From Chloroflexota bacterium (GTDB taxonomy: Bacteria; Chloroflexota; Chloroflexia; Thermomicrobiales; UBA6265): a DNA stretch of 64,000 nt. Within the stretch, counting starts at the first letter, position 1, and each line of letters starts with the position of its first letter. Made by a program: the position numbers and the translations under genes. The DNA lies in contig JAEWEG010000052.1 in NCBI GenBank assembly GCA_023389575.1, positions 1 to 64,000 of the forward strand, in the 5' to 3' direction. This document shows, piece by piece, positions 43,386 through 51,230 of this stretch. Under the pieces are notes generated by a model that saw nothing but the letters and a program-made list of their open reading frames with translations, did not search any database and was not told the DNA's origin.

Positions 43386-44567
43386 ATGGCACTTCTCGCT
43401 CCCCGTCGCAAGACCCGCGTACTCAACGTGGGCGATGTCGCCCTTGGCGGCGAATACCCGATTCGCGTGCAATCGATGGCAACCGCGGATACCCGCGACC
43501 CGGCCGCGACCCTCAGGCAGATCCAGGAACTGGCCGATGTTGGCTGCGAAATCGTCCGCATCGCCGTCCCCGACCGCAAGGCCGCGGCGGCGCTGCCCGA
43601 CATCGTCCCCCACTCGCCGGTTCCCCTCATCGCCGACATTCACTTTGAGTACACCCTCGCCCTCAAGGCGCTGGACGCAGGTATCCACGGCCTGCGCCTC
43701 AATCCCGGCAACATCCGCAAGGAAGAGCACGTCCGCCAGGTGGTCGCCAAGGCCAAGGAACGCGGCACGCCGATCCGCATTGGCGTGAACTTTGGTTCGG
43801 TTGCCCCGATGACCGAGGAGTTCGTCGATGAGATGGCCCAGGAGGGGGCGTCCCAGGTCGAACTGCGCGCCGAGTGGCTGGTTCGTTCCGCGCTTGGCCA
43901 TATCAAGATTCTCGAGGACCTCGACTTTTACGACACCAAGGTCAGCCTCAAGGCCTTCGAGGTGCCGGTCCTGGTCGAGGCGTATCGCCGGTTCGCCCTG
44001 CTCCCGAACGACTATCCGCTGCACCTCGGCGTGACCGAGGCGGGCACGCCCCGCGCCGGAAGTGTCCGATCGGCCGTCGGTATCGGCACCCTGCTCGCGA
44101 TGGGGATCGGCGACACCATCCGCGTCTCGCTGACCACCGACCCGACCGAGGAAGTCTTTGTCGGCTACGAAATCCTCAAGAGCCTCGAACTTCGCCAGAA
44201 GGGCGCGACCATGATCGCCTGCCCGACATGCGGCCGCGTGGAGGTCGATCTCTTCACGCTCGCCAACCAGGTGGACAAGGTGCTCGAAAAGGTCGATGAG
44301 CCGATCCGCGTCGCCGTCATGGGCTGCGTGGTGAACGGACCGGGCGAAGCGAAGGACGCCGATGTCGGCATCGCCTCCGGGGCCGGCAAGGGCGTCATCT
44401 TCCGCAAGGGCCGCATCGTGAAGACGGTCCTGGAAGAAGACATGCTCGATGAACTGACGAAGGAAATCCACGCCGTCGTCGAGGACCGGCGCAACGGCAT
44501 CTTCGATGAGCCGGAAGAGCACTCCAACGCCTACAAGCCGATGATTAAGCTGCAGGCCGTCTCCTAA
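43386..44567 (+). CDS. ispG: 4-hydroxy-3-methylbut-2-enyl diphosphate synthase
   Basis: 393 aa, the short (bacterial) form. IspG converts MEcPP to HMBPP in the MEP isoprenoid pathway, using a 4Fe-4S cluster. Visible are the N-terminal TIM-barrel part (PIRVQSMATADTRDPAATLRQI, LIADIHFEYTLAL, GLRLNPGNIRKEE) and the cluster domain with CPTCGR and MGCVVNGPGE (three ligand Cys). The MEP route supplies isoprenoids for quinone tails. Terminated by a strong hairpin. Confidence 0.95.
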   Translation: MALLAPRRKTRVLNVGDVALGGEYPIRVQSMATADTRDPAATLRQIQELADVGCEIVRIAVPDRKAAAALPDIVPHSPVPLIADIHFEYTLALKALDAGIHGLRLNPGNIRKEEHVRQVVAKAKERGTPIRIGVNFGSVAPMTEEFVDEMAQEGASQVELRAEWLVRSALGHIKILEDLDFYDTKVSLKAFEVPVLVEAYRRFALLPNDYPLHLGVTEAGTPRAGSVRSAVGIGTLLAMGIGDTIRVSLTTDPTEEVFVGYEILKSLELRQKGATMIACPTCGRVEVDLFTLANQVDKVLEKVDEPIRVAVMGCVVNGPGEAKDADVGIASGAGKGVIFRKGRIVKTVLEEDMLDELTKEIHAVVEDRRNGIFDEPEEHSNAYKPMIKLQAVS

Positions 44568-44589
44568 CCAGGAGCATCCCAATCCGAGG

Positions 44590-44625
44590 CCCCGGTTCCG
44601 GCTCGCTCGGGACCGGGGATTTTTT
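44590..44625 (+). terminator. Rho-independent terminator of ispG
   Basis: Stem CCCCGGTTCCG (44590-44600) / CGGGACCGGGG (44608-44618) with one G-U pair, then a run of six T. Confidence 0.9.
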
Positions 44626-44652
44626 GCGTGTCCCAGTCACGGGAACGACTCG

Positions 44653-44681
44653 TTTACGGAAAGTTCGGCTCGCGGTATCAT
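44653..44681 (+). promoter_or_regulatory. promoter of heparinase gene
   Basis: TTTACG (44653-44658), 17 bp, TATCAT (44676-44681). Expected start near 44688, 49 nt before the ATG. Confidence 0.5.
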
Positions 44682-44736
44682 CCCGGCCTTGCCACAATCG
44701 GCCGCTCGATGGACCGCGCTTCACGTGGAGGGCCCC

Positions 44737-46629
44737 ATGAACCTCGCCGAACGCTTCCCGCTCGACCTCGTTCGCCAGTCGCTCGTGCCGCCAGGAACGT
44801 GGACGCCCTACCCTCGTCTTTCCGACCGCGAGGGCTGGACCTCATTGCCGGACTCGTTCAGGCAAGCCCTCGTCGCCGCCGCCGAGCCGCTACTTGGAAC
44901 CTCCTGGCCCGAACTCAAGGCCACCCTGTTCATGGAGTACCAGCGGAATGGCAATCGCCGCCGCTACGAGATCGCGTCCTACAGGCGGCGTACGATGCTG
45001 CAACAGCTCGTCAACGCCGAGTGCGTCGAGAACAAGGGGCGTTTCGTCGATGATATCGTCAATGGCGTCTGGGCAGTCTGCGAAGAGAGCTTCTGGGACG
45101 TTCCCGCTCACAATCGCTATGTCACGATCGAGAATTTCGGACGTGGCGGTCCCCTTCCCGACACGCGGAACCCGGTGGTAGCGCTGTTCTCCGCCGAGAC
45201 CGGATCGACGCTCGCCTTCGTCCACGACCTGATTGGAGAGGTGCTGGATAAGGTCGATCCGATCATCACGATCCGCATCCGGCACGAGATTCGCGCCAGG
45301 CTGCTCGAGCCCTTCATGGCCCGCGACGACTGGTGGTGGCTTGGCCTGGTACAGGACGAAGATCATCCAAAGTCGCCCAACAACTGGAACCCGTGGGTCA
45401 TCAGCAACCTTCTGGCAATCGCGATGCTGATCGAGGACGACGAAGACCGCCGGGCCGCGCTTGTCCACCGCGCGTTGCGGGGATTGGACCGGTTTCTGGA
45501 CGGCTACCACGCCGATGGCGGCTGTGACGAAGGCATTACCTACTGGGAACGAGCCGGAGCCTGCGTGTTCGACTGTCTCGACGTTCTGGACAGCGCCAGC
45601 GATGGCGTGATCTCCGCGTGGGACGAGCCGTTGATCGGCGAGATCGGCCGGTACGTGTACCGGGCCCACATCGGCGGCACCTGGTACGTCAATTTCGCCG
45701 ACGGTTCGGCCAGGACCGTGCCGGACCCCAATCTCGTGCGCCACTATGGCGAACGCATCGGCGACGAGGCGCTACGGGACCACGGAATCGCCTCGGCGGC
45801 GGAGAACTGGACGCGAGACCATGGATTCCACAGCTATCCGCGTGTCCTCCGGAACCTGTTCCACGCGATTGCAGAGCAGGATGCGACGGCCACATACCCG
45901 CTGATCGGCCAGAGCTGGCTGGACGGGATCGAGGTGATGACCGCTCGCGAGACGGAAGGCTCCGAGGATGGGCTGTTCCTGGCCGCCAAGGGTGGGCACA
46001 ACGGCGAGAGCCATAACCACAACGATGTGGGATCGTTCATCGTCGGGCTCGACGGGCAACCGATCCTGATCGACGTTGGCGTTGGTGAGTACACGCGGAA
46101 GACGTTCAGCAGCGAGCGCTACGAGCTGTGGACGATGCAGAGCGCGTACCACAACCTCCCCACGATCGACGGTCATCAACAGTCGCCCGGTCAGGAATTC
46201 GCCGCGCGAAACGCCCGCGCGGATCTGTCCGCAAACCAAGCGGAGCTCACGATGGATATCGCCGGAGCGTGGCCGAAGGACGCTGGCGTGGAGCGGTGGA
46301 ACCGCGCATTCCGGCTTGAACGAGGCCCGAATCCTGTTGTTGTCGTGGAAGACGACTGGTCGCTGCGCCGGTCTCCCGAGAGCTTGATGCTCACTCTGAT
46401 GGTGGCTGGAACGGTCCATATCGTGTCGCCGGGAACGCTGAGCATTGCTGGTCCTCGCCGGCCGCTGCTGGTCGACTACGATCCCGGCGCTTGGACCACG
46501 ACCATCGAACGGATCGACATCGACGATTCGCGGTTGACGCCAGTCTGGGGCACCTTCGTCAGCCGCGTTCTCCTCACGGCCACCAACCCTGCCCCCATTG
46601 GACGCACGGCGATACGCATGCACGCCTGA
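44737..46629 (+). CDS. heparinase II/III-family protein
   Basis: 630 aa. A polysaccharide lyase-type protein: an alpha/alpha toroid N-terminal part followed by a beta-sandwich heparinase II/III domain. The signature GGHNGESHNHNDVGSFIV (residues ~425-442) holds conserved His and Asn residues. It has no clear signal peptide, so it may work inside the cell on imported acidic oligosaccharides. GGAGG six bases before the ATG fixes the start. The Tat-exported binding protein and ABC importer lie directly downstream on the same strand, so the two may form one glycan-use locus, although that importer class usually carries peptides. Confidence 0.82.
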   Translation: MNLAERFPLDLVRQSLVPPGTWTPYPRLSDREGWTSLPDSFRQALVAAAEPLLGTSWPELKATLFMEYQRNGNRRRYEIASYRRRTMLQQLVNAECVENKGRFVDDIVNGVWAVCEESFWDVPAHNRYVTIENFGRGGPLPDTRNPVVALFSAETGSTLAFVHDLIGEVLDKVDPIITIRIRHEIRARLLEPFMARDDWWWLGLVQDEDHPKSPNNWNPWVISNLLAIAMLIEDDEDRRAALVHRALRGLDRFLDGYHADGGCDEGITYWERAGACVFDCLDVLDSASDGVISAWDEPLIGEIGRYVYRAHIGGTWYVNFADGSARTVPDPNLVRHYGERIGDEALRDHGIASAAENWTRDHGFHSYPRVLRNLFHAIAEQDATATYPLIGQSWLDGIEVMTARETEGSEDGLFLAAKGGHNGESHNHNDVGSFIVGLDGQPILIDVGVGEYTRKTFSSERYELWTMQSAYHNLPTIDGHQQSPGQEFAARNARADLSANQAELTMDIAGAWPKDAGVERWNRAFRLERGPNPVVVVEDDWSLRRSPESLMLTLMVAGTVHIVSPGTLSIAGPRRPLLVDYDPGAWTTTIERIDIDDSRLTPVWGTFVSRVLLTATNPAPIGRTAIRMHA

Positions 46630-46677
46630 ATGGCGCAATGTGTCCATGCCAGTTGACCGGCGCGAACGAGCGAATCC

Positions 46678-46717
46678 TGCAACTTTAGTTGCAATGCCGA
46701 TTGTCTTGTGATATAGA
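46678..46717 (+). promoter_or_regulatory. promoter with dyad operator upstream of ABC importer
   Basis: TTGCAA (46689-46694), 17 bp, TATAGA (46712-46717). The -35 overlaps the right arm of a dyad, TGCAAC (46678-46683) / GTTGCA (46688-46693), 4-bp loop: a suitable repressor site. The leader would be about 145 nt. Confidence 0.55.
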
Positions 46718-46869
46718 GTGGATTCACGTGCAGAACCGAATATATCACGGCTCCCTGGAGTCCGGCTCAATCCCTGGTGTTTTCCCAGTGGTGTGGTCGG
46801 CGGTACCGTCAGCGGCGATGCATGTCGAGGATCCCGGAACGTTGTTCTCTCGCGCAAGGAGTTTGGTCC

Positions 46870-48843
46870 ATGTCGAAGGCTTCACCGGCAAACCGTTCGT
46901 ACACGCGTCGTCGTTTCCTCCAGGTCAGCGGAGCCATGGGTTTCACCGTGGCGACCACGGCGGGTGGTGGATTCGCCGTAGCCCAAACCCCGGCCGTTCC
47001 GGCCGATCTTTCCCAGTCGCCCTTGTTCGATGCCGCGGATCTGCCCCCGGTGGCGGAGCGCATCGGAGGCATGCCGCTCGTCCTCGACCCGATCGACGCC
47101 GTTGGCACCTATGGTGGCGCCTGGCGCACCGCGCTCATCGGCGGCCAGGACACCGCCTGGCTCGAACGAACCGTCAACTACGACAACCTGCTGGCCTGGT
47201 CGGTCGATTGGTCGGAAGCCCTTCCCAACCTCGCCCACGCCTACGAGGTGTCGGACGACGGAACCCAGTTCACCTTCCACCTCCGGCCCGGATCGATGTG
47301 GTCCGACGGCGAGCCGTTCACCTCGGCCGATGTCGAGTTCTATGTCAACAACGTGCGGAACAACGCCGAACTCAACCCGGCGCCCGCCGACAACCCGTTC
47401 ACCATCGAGGTCGCCGACGAGGTCACCTTCACCGTGACGTTCGAACGGCCCAACGGGTTCTTCCTCAAGCGCCTCTGTGAAGCCGGTGGCGTCGTCTGGA
47501 CCCGCTACCCAAGGCACTACCTGGAGCAGTTCCACAAGGACTTCAACCCGGACATCGACGCCTTGGTGCAGGAAGCCGGAGTCGCCGACTGGATCGAGCT
47601 GTTCCGCACCATGGGCGACGGCATTCCGGGCACGCCGTACGACGCCCGCTGGGCGAACCCGGACCTGCCACGCATGCACGCCTGGCGGCTCGTCGAGCCG
47701 TACGGCGAGGGCACCCGCGTCCGGTTCGAGCGCAACCCGTACTACTGGAAGGTCGATACCAACGGCCAGCAGCTGCCATACATCGATGAGGTGGTCTTCG
47801 ACGTGCTCGAGGATCCCGAGGTTCTCCTGCTGCGCGCCGCCAACGGCGAGATCGACATGCACGCCCGTCACATCACGACCGATACGAACAAGCCCGTACT
47901 GGCCGAAAACCGGGAGAAGGGCGCGTATGAGTTCTTCGAGGTTGTGCCATCGTCGATGAACACGGTCGTTCTCGCGCTGAACCAGACCCACAAGAACGAG
48001 GAACTGCGCTCGATTTTCGGCAACAAGGACTTCCGCATCGGCCTGTCCCACGCCATCAACCGCCAGGAAATCATCGACGTGGTGTTCGTGAGCCAGGGCG
48101 AGCCATGGCAACTCGGCCCGCGGCAGGAAACGCCCTGGTACAACGAGACGCTGGCCAAGCAGTACACCGAGTTCGACGTGGACCTCGCGAACCAGCACCT
48201 GGACGCGGTGTTGCCAGACAAGGATGGAAGCGGGATGCGGCTTCTGCCCAGCGGCGAGCCATTCACCTTCGTCGTCGACGTGACCGCCGACCTCAACCCG
48301 TTCTGGACGGACGCCGCCAACCTGGTCATTGGCTACTGGAACGCCGTCGGCGTCAACGCCACGCTGAATCCGATCGACCGCTCGTTTATGTACACCCGCA
48401 AGGCGGCCAACGAGCACGACTGCGCCATCTGGGGCGGTGACGGCGGCCTCAACGACGCCATGCTCGAGGCGCGCTGGTACTACCCACATAACGACGAGTC
48501 GCTCTGGGGCATCGCCTGGGTCGTCTGGGCGGATCGCGCGGGTGGCAACCCGCAGGCCCAGGCGCAGGAACCGCCAGAAAGCATTCAGCAGCAGGAGGCG
48601 CTCTACACAGAGATCGAGGAGACGCCCGACGCCGCGAAGCAGGACGAGCTCTTCAAGGAGCTGCTGGCCATCGCCCAGGAAAACTTCAACGCGATTGGCA
48701 TCAGCCTCCCGGCCATGGGCTACGGCCTCAAGAAGGTCAACCTGAAGAACGTTCCGGCCACCATGCCCGGCGCCTGGCTCTACCCGAATCCCGCCCCGTC
48801 GAAACCGGAGACCTATTTCTTCGAAGGCGGCCAGCAGGTTTAG
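46870..48843 (+). CDS. oligopeptide-type ABC transporter binding protein, Tat-exported
   Basis: 657 aa. The N-terminus has a twin-arginine signal (TRRRFLQVSGAMGF, then hydrophobic and AVAQ), so it is exported folded. The rest is SBP_bac_5 (DppA/OppA): YEVSDDGTQFTFHLRPGSMWSDGEPFTSADVEFYVNN-like region, and a large two-lobe fold. AAGGAG, then eight bases, then ATG. Members bind peptides, but related proteins bind oligosaccharides; the neighbouring heparinase makes sugars possible here. Followed by a large stem-loop and the permeases. Confidence 0.9.
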   Translation: MSKASPANRSYTRRRFLQVSGAMGFTVATTAGGGFAVAQTPAVPADLSQSPLFDAADLPPVAERIGGMPLVLDPIDAVGTYGGAWRTALIGGQDTAWLERTVNYDNLLAWSVDWSEALPNLAHAYEVSDDGTQFTFHLRPGSMWSDGEPFTSADVEFYVNNVRNNAELNPAPADNPFTIEVADEVTFTVTFERPNGFFLKRLCEAGGVVWTRYPRHYLEQFHKDFNPDIDALVQEAGVADWIELFRTMGDGIPGTPYDARWANPDLPRMHAWRLVEPYGEGTRVRFERNPYYWKVDTNGQQLPYIDEVVFDVLEDPEVLLLRAANGEIDMHARHITTDTNKPVLAENREKGAYEFFEVVPSSMNTVVLALNQTHKNEELRSIFGNKDFRIGLSHAINRQEIIDVVFVSQGEPWQLGPRQETPWYNETLAKQYTEFDVDLANQHLDAVLPDKDGSGMRLLPSGEPFTFVVDVTADLNPFWTDAANLVIGYWNAVGVNATLNPIDRSFMYTRKAANEHDCAIWGGDGGLNDAMLEARWYYPHNDESLWGIAWVVWADRAGGNPQAQAQEPPESIQQQEALYTEIEETPDAAKQDELFKELLAIAQENFNAIGISLPAMGYGLKKVNLKNVPATMPGAWLYPNPAPSKPETYFFEGGQQV

Positions 48844-48901
48844 GCCCCGTCATTTCGCCAGCGGCTGGGTATCCAGTCGCTGGCGACCGTTTGGGACCGC
48901 A

Positions 48902-48952
48902 TGACCGGCGCGGAAGCATCAGGCAATGCCCTGACGGCTTCCGCGCCGGTCA
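48902..48952 (+). other. large stem-loop between binding protein and permease genes
   Basis: A perfect 16-bp inverted repeat (48902-48917 and 48937-48952) with a 19-nt loop that itself has TCAGG/CCTGA pairing. There is no T-run. It probably protects the upstream transcript and raises binding-protein level relative to the permeases. Confidence 0.65.
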
Positions 48953-48973
48953 CGACTACACGGGGTATGGCCC

Positions 48974-49957
48974 ATGCTGAGCTATATCGTTCGTCGCATT
49001 CTCTACATGATCCCGACTCTATTCGCGATTTCCCTGGTCGTGTTCTTCATCATCCAGTTGCCACCGGGCGACTACCTCACCACCCTCATCGCCGCGCTCA
49101 GCAGCCAGGGGGAGACGGTGAACCAGGATGCGATCCTGGCGCTCAAGGACCGCTATGGACTCGATCAGCCATGGTATGTGCAGTACTTCTACTGGATGCG
49201 GAATATCCTCCTGCATTTCGATTTCGGCAATTCGTTCGAGTACAACCGGCCCGTCACCGACCTCATCGGCCAGCGCCTGCTGTTCACGGTGATGATCTCG
49301 ATCGGCGCGCTGCTGCTCACCTGGGCGATCGCGTTTCCGGTCGGCATCTACTCGGCGGTGCGCAAATACACCCTCGCCGATTACATCCTTACCTTCTTCG
49401 CGTTCCTCGGCCTCGCGATTCCCGAGTTCATGATCGCCCTGATCCTGCTCTATGTGTCGTTCAAGTACTTCGACCAGAGCGTGGGCGGGCTGTTCTCGTC
49501 GCAGTACGTGGACGCGCCGTGGAGTTTCGCCAAGTTCGCGGACCTGATGGCGCACCTCTGGATTCCGATCGTGATCGTGGGCGTGGCCTCGACCGCCGCC
49601 CTGATCAGGATCATGCGCGCCAACCTGATGGATGAGCTGAACAAGCCATACGTCACCACCGCCCGGGCGAAGGGCCTCACCGAGCACCGCCTGATCATGA
49701 AATACCCGGTCCGAATGGCGCTCAACCCGTTCGTCAGCACCTCGGGCTTCATCCTTCCCGGCCTGGTGTCGGGCGAAACGATCATCGGGGTGGTGCTGAG
49801 TCTCCCCACCATGGGGCCGCTCCTCCTGCGCGCGCTCCAGTCGCAGGACATGTACCTCGCCGGGGCGATCATCCTCATGACCAGCGTGCTCACCGTGATC
49901 GGCACCCTGCTCTCGGACATCCTGCTCGCGTGGCTCGATCCACGTATCCGGTACTGA
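48974..49957 (+). CDS. ABC transporter permease, DppB type
   Basis: 327 aa, six spans. The N-terminus MLSYIVRRILYMIPTLFAIS is the usual DppB/OppB first span. The EAA loop is YVTTARAKGLTEHRLIMKYPVRMALNP. The large periplasmic loop after the first span and the long LxxRYGLDQPWYVQYF segment match the family. Forms the channel with the next gene. Confidence 0.92.
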   Translation: MLSYIVRRILYMIPTLFAISLVVFFIIQLPPGDYLTTLIAALSSQGETVNQDAILALKDRYGLDQPWYVQYFYWMRNILLHFDFGNSFEYNRPVTDLIGQRLLFTVMISIGALLLTWAIAFPVGIYSAVRKYTLADYILTFFAFLGLAIPEFMIALILLYVSFKYFDQSVGGLFSSQYVDAPWSFAKFADLMAHLWIPIVIVGVASTAALIRIMRANLMDELNKPYVTTARAKGLTEHRLIMKYPVRMALNPFVSTSGFILPGLVSGETIIGVVLSLPTMGPLLLRALQSQDMYLAGAIILMTSVLTVIGTLLSDILLAWLDPRIRY

Positions 49958-50010
49958 CGTCATGTGCTCCCAGGGGGTGCGTTTGCACCGGATTCCGAAA
50001 GGCTGGTCGC

Positions 50011-51213
50011 GTGCGGAACAATGAAGCATTGATTGACGAGGGGAACACCCCGAATGCCGGCGCCGAAGGCGTTCCACCGGTTGCGGCTGGCGCCGGGGAC
50101 CAACCGGTGAAGCGGACCGAGCGGTCCGCCTATGTCGCCTCGCAATGGAAACTGATGTGGTGGAAGTTTCGCCGCCACAAGCTCGCGATGGCTGGACTGG
50201 TGATCGTGATCCTGCTCTACCTCGTCGCGATCTTCGCCGAGATGATCGCGACCCGCGATCCCGGCCTGGTCAACGCCGCCTACACCTACGCGCCTCCGCA
50301 GCGTCTCGGCCTGTTTCGGGAAGAGGACGGCGAACGCGTCTTCGGGCTCCACGTTCTTGGCTACAAGTCCGAAATCGACCTGGAGACGATGGCGCGCTCG
50401 TTCACCATCGATGAGGAGCAGGTTGTGCCGGTCGGGTTCTGGGTCAAGGGATTCGAATACAACCTGTTCGGCTTCATCCCGATGGACCGGCACCTGATTG
50501 GGCCGAAGGATCCCACGCAGCCGTTCTACATCCTTGGCGCGGACCGCCTGGGTCAGGACCTCTTCAGCCGGCTGATCATTGGCACGAGGATCTCGATGTC
50601 GATCGGCCTGATCGGCGTGACGCTCAGCCTGGTGCTTGGCATCGTCATCGGCGGCATTTCCGGGTACTTCAGTGGCGCGGCCGACACGGCCATCCAGCGA
50701 CTCATCGAGTTCCTCCAGAGCATCCCGGCCATCCCGCTCTGGCTGGGCCTCGCCGCCGCCGTGCCCGCCTCCTGGTCCCCGTTGCGCACCTATTTCGCGA
50801 TCACCATCATCCTCTCCGTGCTGGGATGGACGGGGTTGGCGAGGGTGGTTCGGGGCCGGTTCCTCTCGCTCCGCGAGGAGGAGTTCGTCACCGCCGCGCG
50901 GCTCGACGGGACGGGCCGGATGCGGATCATCCTTCGCCACATGCTGCCCTCGTTCACCAGTCACATCATCGCGTCGATCACGCTCGCGATTCCCGCCATG
51001 ATCCTGGCCGAGACCGCGCTGAGCTTCCTCGGGCTCGGCCTTCGCTCACCGATCAACAGCTGGGGCGTGTTGCTCCAGGAGGCCCAGAACATCCGGTCCG
51101 TCTCCACCGCGCCGTGGCTGCTCCTGCCGGGCGTGATGGTGGTGATCGCCGTGGTCTCACTGAATTTCCTTGGCGATGGTCTCCGCGACGCGGCGGACCC
51201 CTACGCGACCTGA
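50011..51213 (+). CDS. ABC transporter permease, DppC type
   Basis: 400 aa, longer than usual because of an extended periplasmic loop (~residues 70-180). Six spans. The family sequence HILGADRLGQDLFSRLIIGTRIS-like region and EEEFVTAARLDGTGRMRIILRHMLPS (EAA loop) identify it. GTG at 50011 has AAAGG eight bases upstream. The N-terminal ~45 residues are hydrophilic. Next comes the fused ATPase. Confidence 0.9.
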   Translation: MRNNEALIDEGNTPNAGAEGVPPVAAGAGDQPVKRTERSAYVASQWKLMWWKFRRHKLAMAGLVIVILLYLVAIFAEMIATRDPGLVNAAYTYAPPQRLGLFREEDGERVFGLHVLGYKSEIDLETMARSFTIDEEQVVPVGFWVKGFEYNLFGFIPMDRHLIGPKDPTQPFYILGADRLGQDLFSRLIIGTRISMSIGLIGVTLSLVLGIVIGGISGYFSGAADTAIQRLIEFLQSIPAIPLWLGLAAAVPASWSPLRTYFAITIILSVLGWTGLARVVRGRFLSLREEEFVTAARLDGTGRMRIILRHMLPSFTSHIIASITLAIPAMILAETALSFLGLGLRSPINSWGVLLQEAQNIRSVSTAPWLLLPGVMVVIAVVSLNFLGDGLRDAADPYAT

Positions 51214-51230
51214 CGGAGGAACCCATCAGC

